A stretch of DNA of 51,156 nt from Xanthobacteraceae bacterium (GTDB taxonomy: Bacteria; Pseudomonadota; Alphaproteobacteria; Rhizobiales; Xanthobacteraceae): positions 1 to 51,156 of the forward strand of contig JARBUD010000032.1 in NCBI GenBank assembly GCA_029239875.1. The letters run 5' to 3'. The notes under the pieces are model-generated. The model did not search any database. It saw only the letters and a program-made list of their open reading frames with translations, and was not told the DNA's origin. Below, piece by piece: positions 8,766 through 16,900 of the stretch. Made by a program: the position numbers and the translations under genes. Each line of letters opens with the position of its first letter. Within the stretch, counting starts at the first letter, position 1.

Positions 8766-11513
8766 TCACTCGCCGAAGATCTTGCGCTGCCACCAGCCGG
8801 TGCGGCGCGGGCGATCGGATTCTGCGGGCTCGGCCGTCGCGGGCTCGGCGGCAGCGGGCTCGGGAGCGGGCGCTTCCGGAGCGGCCGCCTCGGGTGCCGG
8901 CGTCGCCGGCGCTGAAGTCGCCAGCGCTTCCGGCGCCACGGCGGCGGAAGTGTCGGTGATCACCACCGGGGCGGCCTCGCGCACGGTCGAGCGGCGGCGG
9001 CGCGGCTTGGCCTCCGCGACGGGCTCGGCCGCCGGTTCGGGAGCGGGCACCACCGGCGCCGGCTCGCGCACGGTGCTGACGGCGGGCGACGCCTCGGCCG
9101 CGGGTTCGGCGGAAGCCGCCTCGGCCGGAGTTGCCTCGGTCGCCGCTTCCTCGCCGGCCTTGGCGCGCGTGCGCCGTCCGCCCCGCCGACCGCGGCGCGG
9201 CTTGGCCTCTTCTTCAGGTTCGGCCGGCGCTTCGGCGGCCGGTGCCTCGGCGTTCTCGGCCGCCGGGGTCGCACCCGGTTCATCGTTCGTGGCGAAACGA
9301 GAGGCCATGTCCTCGGCCGGCGGCGCCATCAGCGACGCATCCTCCTCGGACACCGGGACGGCCGGGATCACGTCCGTTCCGACGTCATCGTCGCTGCCAT
9401 CCTCGCCATCATCCTCGAACTCGACGCCGGCGGCATCCGCCGCGTCGTTCTCGCCCGAGCGATGACCGTTCTCGCCGTTCTGGCCGCCGCCGCGCCGACG
9501 ACGCCGGCGGCGCCGACGGCGACCCCGGCCGTCGCCCTGCGCCTGCTCGCCATCGGACGGCGCGGACGGGGCGCGGGCCTCGGCGGCCTCGGCTTCCTCC
9601 TCCTCATCGACCTCCTCGGCAACCGGGAACTCCTCCTCCGGCTCGACCACCACCTCAGGTGCGCGGGGGATCGGGATGGGATTGGCCACCGGCTCGCCCT
9701 TGTCGATGGCGAACGGCGTGAGCCCGGTCAGCGTCGCGTCGGCGCTGATGGTGATGACGACGCCGAAGCGCTCCTCCAGCTCGTGCAGATGCGCGCGCTT
9801 GTGGTTGAGCACGTAGAGCGCGTTCTCGGTGCGGGTGCGCACGACGAGGTTATGCGTGTTGGAGCGCTGCAGCAGGTCCTCGGCGGCGCGCAGCAGCTGC
9901 AGCGCGACCGACGGCGAGGAGCGCACATGGCCGGTGCCGCCGCAATGCGGGCAGACCTCGGTGGAGGATTCCAGCACGCCGGTGCGGATGCGCTGGCGGC
10001 TCATCTCCATCAGGCCGAAATGCGAGATCCGACCGAGCTGGATGCGCGCGCGGTCGTTCTTCAGGCAATCCTTCAGCTTGCGCTCGACCGCCCGGTTGTT
10101 GCGCTTCTCGTCCATGTCGATGAAATCGATCACGACGAGGCCGGCGAGATCGCGCAGGCGCAGCTGGCGGGCGACTTCCTCAGCCGCCTCCAGGTTCGTC
10201 TTCAGCGCGGTGTCCTCGATATTGTGCTCGCGCGTCGAGCGGCCCGAGTTCACGTCGATGGAGACCAGCGCCTCGGTCGGGTTGATGACGAGGTAGCCGC
10301 CGGAGCGCAGCTGCACCTGCGGCAGGAACATCGCGTCGAGCTGGCTCTCCACCCCGAAGCGGGTGAAGATCGGCTGGAGGTCCTTGTAGACCTTCACGTT
10401 CTTCGCATGGCTCGGCATGAGCATGCGCATGAAGTCCTTGGCCTCGCGATAGCCGTCGTCGCCGGCGACCAGGACCTCGTCGATATCCTTGTTGTAGAGG
10501 TCGCGGATCGAGCGCTTGATCAGCGAGCCTTCTTCATAGACCAGCGAGGGTGCCGTCGAGCCCAGCGTCAGCTCGCGCACGTTCTCCCACAGCCGCAGGA
10601 GGTATTCGAAGTCGCGCTTGATCTCGGGCTTGGTGCGGTTGGCGCCGGCGGTGCGCAGGATGACGCCCATGCCCTCCGGCACGTCGAGGTCGGAGGCGAC
10701 CTCCTTCAGCCGCTTGCGGTCCTCGGCCGAGGTGATCTTGCGGGAGATGCCGCCGCCGCGCGCGGTGTTCGGCATCAGCACCGAATAGCGGCCGGCGAGC
10801 GAGAGATAGGTGGTGAGCGCCGCGCCCTTGTTGCCGCGCTCTTCCTTCACGACCTGCACCAGCATCACCTGCCGGCGCTTGATCACTTCCTGGATCTTGT
10901 ACTGGCGGGCGCGCACGCGCGGCGCCCCGCGCTCGGGAACCTCTTCCAGCGCGTCGTCGGAGCCGACCTCGTCGACGACTTCTTCCTCGCCGGCGATCTC
11001 CTCGACCTCGCCGCCGCCGTTCTCGTCGTCGGAGGAAGAGGAGGGACGGCGGCGCGAGCGGCGCGCCGGGGCGGCCTCGGTTTCCTCGGCAGCGGGAGCC
11101 TCGCCATCGGCGGCCGGATCGCCGGAGACGGTCTCGTCGGCGTTGGCGCTCTTGGCAGCACCGCGCGGGCGGCGCGAGCGGCCCTTCGGCCGGTCCTCGT
11201 TCTCTTCCTCGGCCTCGCGGCGCTGCTGGCGCTCCTCCTCGGCAAGCAGCGCCTGCCGGTCGGCGACCGGGATCTGGTAATAGTCGGGATGGATCTCGCT
11301 GAAGGCGAGGAAGCCATGCCGGTTGCCGCCATACTCGATGAAGGCGGCCTGCAGGGAGGGTTCTACCCGCGTGACCTTGGCGAGGTAGATGTTGCCGCGC
11401 AGCGGCTTGCGGTTGGCGGCCTCGAAGTCGAATTCCTCGACTCGGTTGCCGCGCACCACCACCACCCGGGTCTCCTCCGGATGGGTGGCGTCGATGAGCA
11501 TCTTGTTGGCCAT
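8766..11513 (-). CDS. rne: Ribonuclease E (RNase E/G family)
   Basis: A 915-residue endoribonuclease, the likely core of the RNA degradosome. The start MANKMLIDATHPEETRVVVV is the alphaproteobacterial N-terminus; the frame is open 142 codons upstream but without conservation. An S1 RNA-binding domain (about residues 36-235) is split by an acidic/basic low-complexity insert (about 85-205). The DNase-I-like catalytic domain has Asp420 and Asn422 in SIDVNSGRSTR and Asp463 in VIDFIDMDEKR. The Zn-link is Cys521-Pro-His-Cys524. The last 300 residues are Pro/Ala/Glu/Arg-rich and probably disordered, with RRRRRRRRRG-like RNA-binding patches, and end in the short tail TGWWQRKIFGE. It has its own terminator and a putative long leader. 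Confidence 0.97.
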   Translation of the reverse strand: MANKMLIDATHPEETRVVVVRGNRVEEFDFEAANRKPLRGNIYLAKVTRVEPSLQAAFIEYGGNRHGFLAFSEIHPDYYQIPVADRQALLAEEERQQRREAEEENEDRPKGRSRRPRGAAKSANADETVSGDPAADGEAPAAEETEAAPARRSRRRPSSSSDDENGGGEVEEIAGEEEVVDEVGSDDALEEVPERGAPRVRARQYKIQEVIKRRQVMLVQVVKEERGNKGAALTTYLSLAGRYSVLMPNTARGGGISRKITSAEDRKRLKEVASDLDVPEGMGVILRTAGANRTKPEIKRDFEYLLRLWENVRELTLGSTAPSLVYEEGSLIKRSIRDLYNKDIDEVLVAGDDGYREAKDFMRMLMPSHAKNVKVYKDLQPIFTRFGVESQLDAMFLPQVQLRSGGYLVINPTEALVSIDVNSGRSTREHNIEDTALKTNLEAAEEVARQLRLRDLAGLVVIDFIDMDEKRNNRAVERKLKDCLKNDRARIQLGRISHFGLMEMSRQRIRTGVLESSTEVCPHCGGTGHVRSSPSVALQLLRAAEDLLQRSNTHNLVVRTRTENALYVLNHKRAHLHELEERFGVVITISADATLTGLTPFAIDKGEPVANPIPIPRAPEVVVEPEEEFPVAEEVDEEEEAEAAEARAPSAPSDGEQAQGDGRGRRRRRRRRRRGGGQNGENGHRSGENDAADAAGVEFEDDGEDGSDDDVGTDVIPAVPVSEEDASLMAPPAEDMASRFATNDEPGATPAAENAEAPAAEAPAEPEEEAKPRRGRRGGRRTRAKAGEEAATEATPAEAASAEPAAEASPAVSTVREPAPVVPAPEPAAEPVAEAKPRRRRSTVREAAPVVITDTSAAVAPEALATSAPATPAPEAAAPEAPAPEPAAAEPATAEPAESDRPRRTGWWQRKIFGE

Positions 11514-11839
11514 TGAACTCTCATATGCGGCAGCGGCGGCGTCGACGCCGGGAAGGGCGCCGGACGGCGGTGGCCGTGCCTGTAAGCGGTGATTGAAAGC
11601 GGATTTGAAAAGCGGCGGGAGGGACGGAACGCCTCGCATGCGGGGCGCCGACGCGATGCATGGGCCGCGGAGCGGAGGACATAGGCGCGACGGACGCGAC
11701 CGCCTCGCACCTGACCCCCACTCGCCGGCTGACACATCATCGTTGGCTGCCGTCCATCCTCGACCGAACAGGACAAGCCGCGATCGCACCGGATCCGGCT
11801 CAAGGCATATGGCCGCGAAGGTCACGGACACGTGAAATT

Positions 11840-11854
11840 GCGCAGGATCTGCGC
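11840..11854. repeat. 15-bp palindrome in predicted rne leader
   Basis: GCGCAG-GAT-CTGCGC is a perfect inverted repeat with a 3-nt centre. In RNA it would form a short stable hairpin within the proposed rne 5' leader. Confidence 0.5.
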
Positions 11855-12069
11855 GAAGCACGCATCCGCTGGCTCGGAAAAGACGAGGCAAAGCCGCAAT
11901 CCGTCGGCGCGCGGCCGGGTTCGACCGCATTCGGCACAACGACGCGCTCCGGGGAGGCTCAATCGTCGCACGTGCCGGGCCTGTCCATTGCTGGAGCGCC
12001 CATCACCGCAGGACCGCGAAAGCCGGACGTCAAGCGAGCGAGCCGGAAATGCGAACCATATGCATGCCC

Positions 12070-12099
12070 TTAATAGCGGCATGCGTGCCGATTTGGCAA
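12070..12099 (-). promoter_or_regulatory. Candidate rne promoter
   Basis: On the minus strand TTGCCA (12099-12094), an 18-nt spacer and TATTAA (12075-12070) match the sigma-70 boxes at 5 and 4 of 6 positions. Transcription would start near 12063, giving a leader of about 550 nt. GCATGCC and GGCATGC inverted copies (12062-12068 and 12078-12084) flank the -10 box and could bind a regulator. Confidence 0.4.
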
Positions 12100-12193
12100 G
12101 GATCGCGTCCGATCCAAATCCGCTTCTGCGTTGCCCGCGTGCAACGGCCCCGGCCCAGAACACGCAGGTGACGAGGATCGCGGCAAGGAGCGG

Positions 12194-12222
12194 TTAACGC
12201 TTCGTTCGTATTTGGCTAGAAA
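12194..12222 (+). promoter_or_regulatory. Candidate amiC promoter
   Basis: TTAACG, a 17-nt spacer and TAGAAA match the sigma-70 boxes at 4 of 6 positions each. Transcription would begin near 12229, which fits the ATG at 12288 better than the TTG at 12237, since the latter would leave only about 8 nt of leader. Confidence 0.3.
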
Positions 12223-12287
12223 GGTCGGAACGCACGTTGTCCCGACGACTTTTCCGATTGAGGGCGCGCAGGAGGCGGTACGCGGCA

Positions 12288-13592
12288 ATGGCTTGGCGTG
12301 CGGGCATGCTCGGGGTCTTTCTGGCGGCGGCGTTGCTCCTGCCGGCGGCGCTTTCTGCGTCCCGGGCGGCGGCTGCCGATCCCGTGGTGGCGACCGATGC
12401 CCGCCTCGCCGGCGATGGCGAGCGCACGCGCCTCGTCGTCGACCTGTCGCGCTCGGTGCCGCTCGGCGCCTTCACCCTCGCCGATCCCTATCGCGTCGTC
12501 GTCGACATTCCCGACGTCGTCTTCGCGCTGCCGGATTCGGCCGGGCAGGAGGGCAGGGGCCTCGTCTCCGCCTATCGCTTCGGCCTGTTCGCGCCCGGCA
12601 AGGCGCGCATCGTCATGGACGTCTCCGCGCCTGTGACCATCGACAAGGCCTTCGTGCTGGAGCCGATGGACGACCAGCCGGCGCGGCTCGTGGTCGATCT
12701 CGTCAAGACCGACCGCGCCACCTTCCTGCAGTCGGTGGCCGCACCGGTGCGCCGCACCGAGGAGCCGGAGATGCCGAAGGCCGAGGTCGCCGAGGCCGGC
12801 GACACGCGGCCCGTCATCATCATCGATCCCGGCCATGGCGGCATCGACCCCGGCGCGCGCAATTCCGCCCTCGGCATCAGCGAGAAGGAGCTGATGCTGG
12901 CCATCGGCAAGCAGCTGCACGACCGGCTGGAGGCGACTGGCCGCTACCGGGCGCTGATGACCCGCGAGAAGGACACCTATGTCTCGCTCGGCCAGCGCGT
13001 GCGCTTCGCCCGCGAGAACGGGGCGCGGCTGTTCATCTCGCTGCACGCCGATTCGCTCGGCTCGCGCGACACCGACGTGCGCGGCGCCACCATCTACACG
13101 CTCTCGGATCGAGCCTCCGACGCCGAGGCGCAGCGGCTGGCCGATTCGGAGAACAAGTCGGACATGATCGCCGGCCTCGACCTCTCCGAGGAGCCGGCCG
13201 ACGTCGCCGGCATCCTGTTCGATCTCGCCCAGCGCGAGACCCGCAACTTCTCCGCCCATTTCGCCCGCACGCTCGCCGGCGCGGTGGCCGGCGCGGCGCG
13301 GATGCACAAGTCGCCGCTGAAATCGGCGGGATTCAAGGTGCTGAAGGCACCCGACGTGCCTTCCGTGCTGTTCGAGCTCGGCTATATATCGAGCTCCCGC
13401 GACGTCGAGCTCATGACATCGGCGGACTGGCAGTCTAACGTGACCGAGGCGATGGTGGCGGCGATCGACGCCTATTTCACCGCGCAGAAGCCGAAGGATG
13501 GCGTGCCGGGCGCGCTGCCGGCGAGCATTGGCGGGGCGAACGGTGAGCCGCTGGCCTCCACGCGTGCCGAACCGGCCGCGATAAGGCCATAG
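12288..13592 (+). CDS. amiC: N-acetylmuramoyl-L-alanine amidase (AMIN + Amidase_3)
   Basis: A 434-residue periplasmic amidase that cuts the amide bond between MurNAc and L-Ala to split septal murein in daughter-cell separation. A signal peptide (core MLGVFLAAALLLPAALSAS, end AAAADP) precedes an AMIN domain (about 32-135) that binds peptidoglycan. The zinc amidase_3 domain (about 185-415) has IIIDPGHGGIDPGA, SLHADS and the catalytic glutamate in FELGYISS. The start is uncertain: a TTG at 12237 would add 17 residues with an SRRLFRL stretch resembling a twin-arginine motif (E. coli AmiC is Tat-exported). I take ATG 12288 because of the predicted promoter position. It is upstream of the PBP1A gene, a conserved pairing. 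Confidence 0.92.
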   Translation: MAWRAGMLGVFLAAALLLPAALSASRAAAADPVVATDARLAGDGERTRLVVDLSRSVPLGAFTLADPYRVVVDIPDVVFALPDSAGQEGRGLVSAYRFGLFAPGKARIVMDVSAPVTIDKAFVLEPMDDQPARLVVDLVKTDRATFLQSVAAPVRRTEEPEMPKAEVAEAGDTRPVIIIDPGHGGIDPGARNSALGISEKELMLAIGKQLHDRLEATGRYRALMTREKDTYVSLGQRVRFARENGARLFISLHADSLGSRDTDVRGATIYTLSDRASDAEAQRLADSENKSDMIAGLDLSEEPADVAGILFDLAQRETRNFSAHFARTLAGAVAGAARMHKSPLKSAGFKVLKAPDVPSVLFELGYISSSRDVELMTSADWQSNVTEAMVAAIDAYFTAQKPKDGVPGALPASIGGANGEPLASTRAEPAAIRP

Positions 13593-13676
13593 TTGCCACG
13601 CACACGGATGCCTCTGGCCTCTGGCCGATGAAGCAAAACCACTTGATCGGCAACAAGGTGCGCTGGATTCGGAGGG

Positions 13677-13697
13677 CTGGAGCGTGTTCTGCTCCAG
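13677..13697. repeat. 7-bp inverted repeat before the PBP1A gene
   Basis: CTGGAGC and GCTCCAG with a 7-nt loop lie 70 nt before the PBP1A start in the 174-nt amiC/PBP1A gap. There is no T-run, so it is not a simple terminator. It could be an operator or a leader hairpin. Confidence 0.4.
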
Positions 13698-13766
13698 AAC
13701 GGCGTGGGCAGTGACTCGCGCCGCGCCGGGGGCGCGGTGTTTTCAGCATGAAGGGGGCTTGGCCGC

Positions 13767-16205
13767 ATGCGGCTGCTTCTGCGGTTCTTGGGCTTCCTGT
13801 TCGCGCTCGGCACGATCGTGTTCGTGGTCGGCGGCGCGGTCGCGGGCTATTTCGTGTGGAAGTTCTCGCAGGATCTGCCGGACTACTCGCAGTTGCAGAA
13901 CTACGAGCCGCCGGTGATGACTCGCATCCACGCCACCGACGGGTCGCTGCTCGCCGAATACGCCAAGGAGCGCCGGCTCTATCTGCCTATCCAGAACATC
14001 CCCAAGCGGGTGATCGACGCCTTCCTCGCGGCCGAGGACAAGAATTTCTATTCGCATGGCGGCATCGATCCCTCCGGCATCTTCCGCGCCGGCTATGCCT
14101 TCCTGCAGAATTACGGCTCGGGCCGCCGCCCGCAGGGCGCCTCGACCATCACCCAGCAGGTGGCGAAGAACTTCCTTCTGACCAACGAGGTCTCGCTCGA
14201 CCGCAAGATCAAGGAAGCGCTGCTGGCGCTGCGCATGGAGCGCGCCTACTCCAAGGACAAGATCCTCGAACTGTACCTCAACGAGATCTATCTCGGCATC
14301 GGCTCCTATGGCGTCGCCGCCGCCTCGCTGCTCTACTTCGACAAGTCGGTCTCCGAACTGACCGTCGCCGAGGCCGCCTATCTCGCCGCCCTGCCCAAGG
14401 GCCCGAACAACTACCACCCGTTCCGCCGCCACGACGCCGCCGTCGAGCGCCGCAACTGGGTGATCGACCGCATGGCCGAGAACGGCTTCATCACCCAGAA
14501 GGAAGCCGACGACGCCAAGAACTCGGACCTCGCCGTCACGGTGCGCCCGACCGGTGCGCACATCTTCTCGGCCGAGTACTTCGCCGAGGAGGTGCGTCGC
14601 GAGATCTTCGAGCGCTATGGCGAGGACAAGCTCTATGGCGGCGGCCTCTCGGTGCGCACCACGCTCAATCCGAAGCTCCAGCAATTCGCCAAGAAGTCGC
14701 TGCTCGACGGCCTGACGGGCTATGACGAGAAGCGCGGCTATCGCGGCCCGGTCACCAAGATCGAGGTCTCCGGCGACTGGGGCGCGCGCCTTGCCGACGT
14801 GCGCACCTTCACCGACATTCCCTGGCGCCTCGCCGTCGTGCTGGAATCGGACGCGCAGGGCGCGCGCATCGGCCTGCAGCCGCAGCGCGACCGCTCGGGC
14901 GCTCTCGCCACCCAGCGCGACGTGGGCATGGTGACGCCGGACGGCGTCAAATGGGCCCTGCGCGGCGCCAAGGCCGGCGTCGCCGGCGTGCTGAAGCCCG
15001 GCGACGTGGTCTATGTCGAGCCGATCGACGGCAAGCCCGACCAGTGGCGCCTGCGCCAGCAGCCCAATGTCGAGGGCGCGCTGGTGGCGATGGATCCCTC
15101 CACCGGGCGCGTGCTGGCCATGGCCGGCGGCTTCTCTTTCGACGAAAGCCAGTTCAACCGCGCGACGCAGGCGCAGCGCCAGCCGGGCTCGTCCTTCAAG
15201 CCCTTCGTCTACGCCTCCGCGCTCGACAATGGCTACACGCCCTCCAGCGTGGTTCTGGACGCCCCCTTCGAGCTCGCGCAGCAGGGCCAGGCGACGTGGC
15301 GGCCGGAGAATTATTCCGGCAAGTTCTACGGGCCGCAGACCCTGCGCTTCGGCATCGAGCAGTCGCGCAACGTGATGACGGTGCGCCTCGCCAACGATCT
15401 CGGCATGCCGCTGGTCGCGGAATACGCCAAGCGCTTCGGCGTGGTGGACAACCTGCTCCCGGTTCTCTCTATGTCGCTCGGCGCCGGCGAGACCACGGTG
15501 CTGCGCATGGCCGGCGGCTATTCGATCTTCGCCAATGGCGGCAAGAAGGTGAAGCCGACGCTGATCGACCGCATTCAGGACCGCTACGGCAAGACCATCT
15601 ACAAGCACGACGAGCGCGAATGCCGCGGCTGCGACGCCGCCAAATGGGCGAAGCAGGCGGAGCCCGTGCTGATCGACCGGCGCGAGCAGGCGCTCGACCC
15701 GATGACCGCCTACCAGATCACCTCGATGCTGGAGGGCGTGGTCCAGCGCGGCACCGGCACGGCGCTGAAGGTGCTGGGCAAGCCGATCGCCGGCAAGACC
15801 GGCACGACCAACGAGGAGAAGGACGCCTGGTTCGTCGGCTATACCCCGGACATGGTGGTCGCCGTCTATCTCGGCTTCGATACGCCCAAGCCGATGGGCA
15901 AGGGCTCGACCGGCGGCGTGCTCGCCGCCCCGGTGGTGCGCGACTTCATGCAGGTGGCGCTGGCCGATCGCCCGGCGGTGCCGTTCCGCGTGCCGCCCGG
16001 CATCAAGCTGATCCGCATCAACCCGAAGACCGGCCTGCGCGCCGGGCCGGGCGAGGGCTCGATTCTCGAGGCCTTCAAGCCGGGCACGGCGCCGCCGGAC
16101 AGCTACTCGATCATCGGCGCCACCGACGCCTCGGGCCAGCCGACCAGCATCAACCCGGAAGCCGACCGCGCGCTCGGCACCAACGGCACCGGCGGGCTCT
16201 ACTGA
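13767..16205 (+). CDS. mrcA: Penicillin-binding protein 1A, bifunctional transglycosylase/transpeptidase
   Basis: An 812-residue class A PBP that polymerises and cross-links peptidoglycan. One N-terminal membrane anchor (about residues 5-30) is followed by a GT51 glycosyltransferase domain with EDKNFYSHGGID near 90 and QGASTITQQVAKN near 127. An OB-like linker domain (about 315-425) comes next. The transpeptidase domain carries the nucleophile in PGSSFKPF, the SRN motif in IEQSRNVMTV and KTG in AGKTGTTNEEKDAWF. All catalytic motifs are present. ATG at 13767 has AAGGGGGC 8 nt upstream. It follows amiC in the same direction, as in many Rhizobiales, but prfB, the usual next gene, is displaced by three minus-strand genes. 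Confidence 0.96.
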   Translation: MRLLLRFLGFLFALGTIVFVVGGAVAGYFVWKFSQDLPDYSQLQNYEPPVMTRIHATDGSLLAEYAKERRLYLPIQNIPKRVIDAFLAAEDKNFYSHGGIDPSGIFRAGYAFLQNYGSGRRPQGASTITQQVAKNFLLTNEVSLDRKIKEALLALRMERAYSKDKILELYLNEIYLGIGSYGVAAASLLYFDKSVSELTVAEAAYLAALPKGPNNYHPFRRHDAAVERRNWVIDRMAENGFITQKEADDAKNSDLAVTVRPTGAHIFSAEYFAEEVRREIFERYGEDKLYGGGLSVRTTLNPKLQQFAKKSLLDGLTGYDEKRGYRGPVTKIEVSGDWGARLADVRTFTDIPWRLAVVLESDAQGARIGLQPQRDRSGALATQRDVGMVTPDGVKWALRGAKAGVAGVLKPGDVVYVEPIDGKPDQWRLRQQPNVEGALVAMDPSTGRVLAMAGGFSFDESQFNRATQAQRQPGSSFKPFVYASALDNGYTPSSVVLDAPFELAQQGQATWRPENYSGKFYGPQTLRFGIEQSRNVMTVRLANDLGMPLVAEYAKRFGVVDNLLPVLSMSLGAGETTVLRMAGGYSIFANGGKKVKPTLIDRIQDRYGKTIYKHDERECRGCDAAKWAKQAEPVLIDRREQALDPMTAYQITSMLEGVVQRGTGTALKVLGKPIAGKTGTTNEEKDAWFVGYTPDMVVAVYLGFDTPKPMGKGSTGGVLAAPVVRDFMQVALADRPAVPFRVPPGIKLIRINPKTGLRAGPGEGSILEAFKPGTAPPDSYSIIGATDASGQPTSINPEADRALGTNGTGGLY

Positions 16206-16223
16206 GCCCGCCCCGCCGGTTCC

Positions 16224-16841
16224 TCAGCCGTCATAGGGCATGGCGAGGAACTCCGGCAGCGACTCGGCGCGGGCGGCGAGCCGTTCCAGCGCCGGGAACA
16301 CGCCGAGCGGCACCTCGCCGGGCGTCATCTCCTGGGTGAAGGTCCAGGCGACGGCGGCGGTGATGTCCGCCTGCATCGGACGATCCCCGATCAGCCAGCT
16401 CTCGCCGTCGCCGGTTTCCGCCTCGATCAGGCTGTAGGCCGCCAGCAACTGCCCGCGCACCCGCTTCAGCCAGGGCTCGTGGCGCTTCTCCTCCGGCCGC
16501 AGCTGGTGCTCGTAGACGATCTGCACGGTTTTCTCGCAGGCGGCGAGCGCCAGGCCGACCAGGCGCTGGTTGCGGGCATGGTCGGCGACATCGGCCGGCA
16601 GCAGCGAGCGGGCAGGGGCGGCGAGGCGCTCCACATGGTCGATGATCAGCGTCGAATCCATCAGCACCACACCGTCATCGGTGACGAAGCTCGGCGCCTT
16701 CACCACCGGGTTGATGCTGGCGAAATGGTCGAAGTGCCGGAACACCGACACGGATTCGTGCGTGAAGGGCACGTCGAGGAACTTCATCGACACCGCCACG
16801 CGGCGGACGAAGGGGGAATCCAGCATGCCTATCAGGCGCAT
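16224..16841 (-). CDS. Glutathione S-transferase family protein
   Basis: A 205-residue GST. The N-terminal thioredoxin-like domain (about 1-80) has Ser9 in LDSPFVRRVAVSMKFLD at the catalytic serine position and MDSTLIIDHVE at the glutathione gamma-glutamyl site. The C-terminal helical domain (about 90-205) includes GDRPMQADITAAVAWTF, the family N-cap region. It probably conjugates or reduces small electrophiles with glutathione in the cytoplasm; the substrate is unknown. It lies 59 nt downstream of the gluconate permease gene on the same strand, so it may be a distal gene of that transcript, and is convergent with the PBP1A gene. Confidence 0.9.
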   Translation of the reverse strand: MRLIGMLDSPFVRRVAVSMKFLDVPFTHESVSVFRHFDHFASINPVVKAPSFVTDDGVVLMDSTLIIDHVERLAAPARSLLPADVADHARNQRLVGLALAACEKTVQIVYEHQLRPEEKRHEPWLKRVRGQLLAAYSLIEAETGDGESWLIGDRPMQADITAAVAWTFTQEMTPGEVPLGVFPALERLAARAESLPEFLAMPYDG

Positions 16842-16900
16842 CGGGGGACGTCTCCATGGTGAGACGTCCAGCCTAGCTGATTCAACGGCTCGCGGCGGCT

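Larger units (their letters stand above)
11514..12287. other. rne/amiC divergent intergenic region with long rne leader
   Basis: About 770 nt with no supportable gene. It holds a candidate rne promoter near 12070-12099, a candidate amiC promoter near 12194-12222, a 15-bp palindrome at 11840-11854 and inverted GCATGCC/GGCATGC copies at 12062-12084. The rest, about 550 nt downstream of the predicted rne start site, would be an untranslated leader. Small open frames on both strands have no recognisable domain and no good ribosome binding site. Confidence 0.5.

Noticed and set aside
11660..12073. 137-codon open frame in the rne/amiC gap
   Set aside because: No domain, no ribosome binding site, atypical composition, and it crosses the predicted rne promoter on the opposite strand. 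A 113-codon minus-strand frame at 11822-12163 was rejected for the same reasons.
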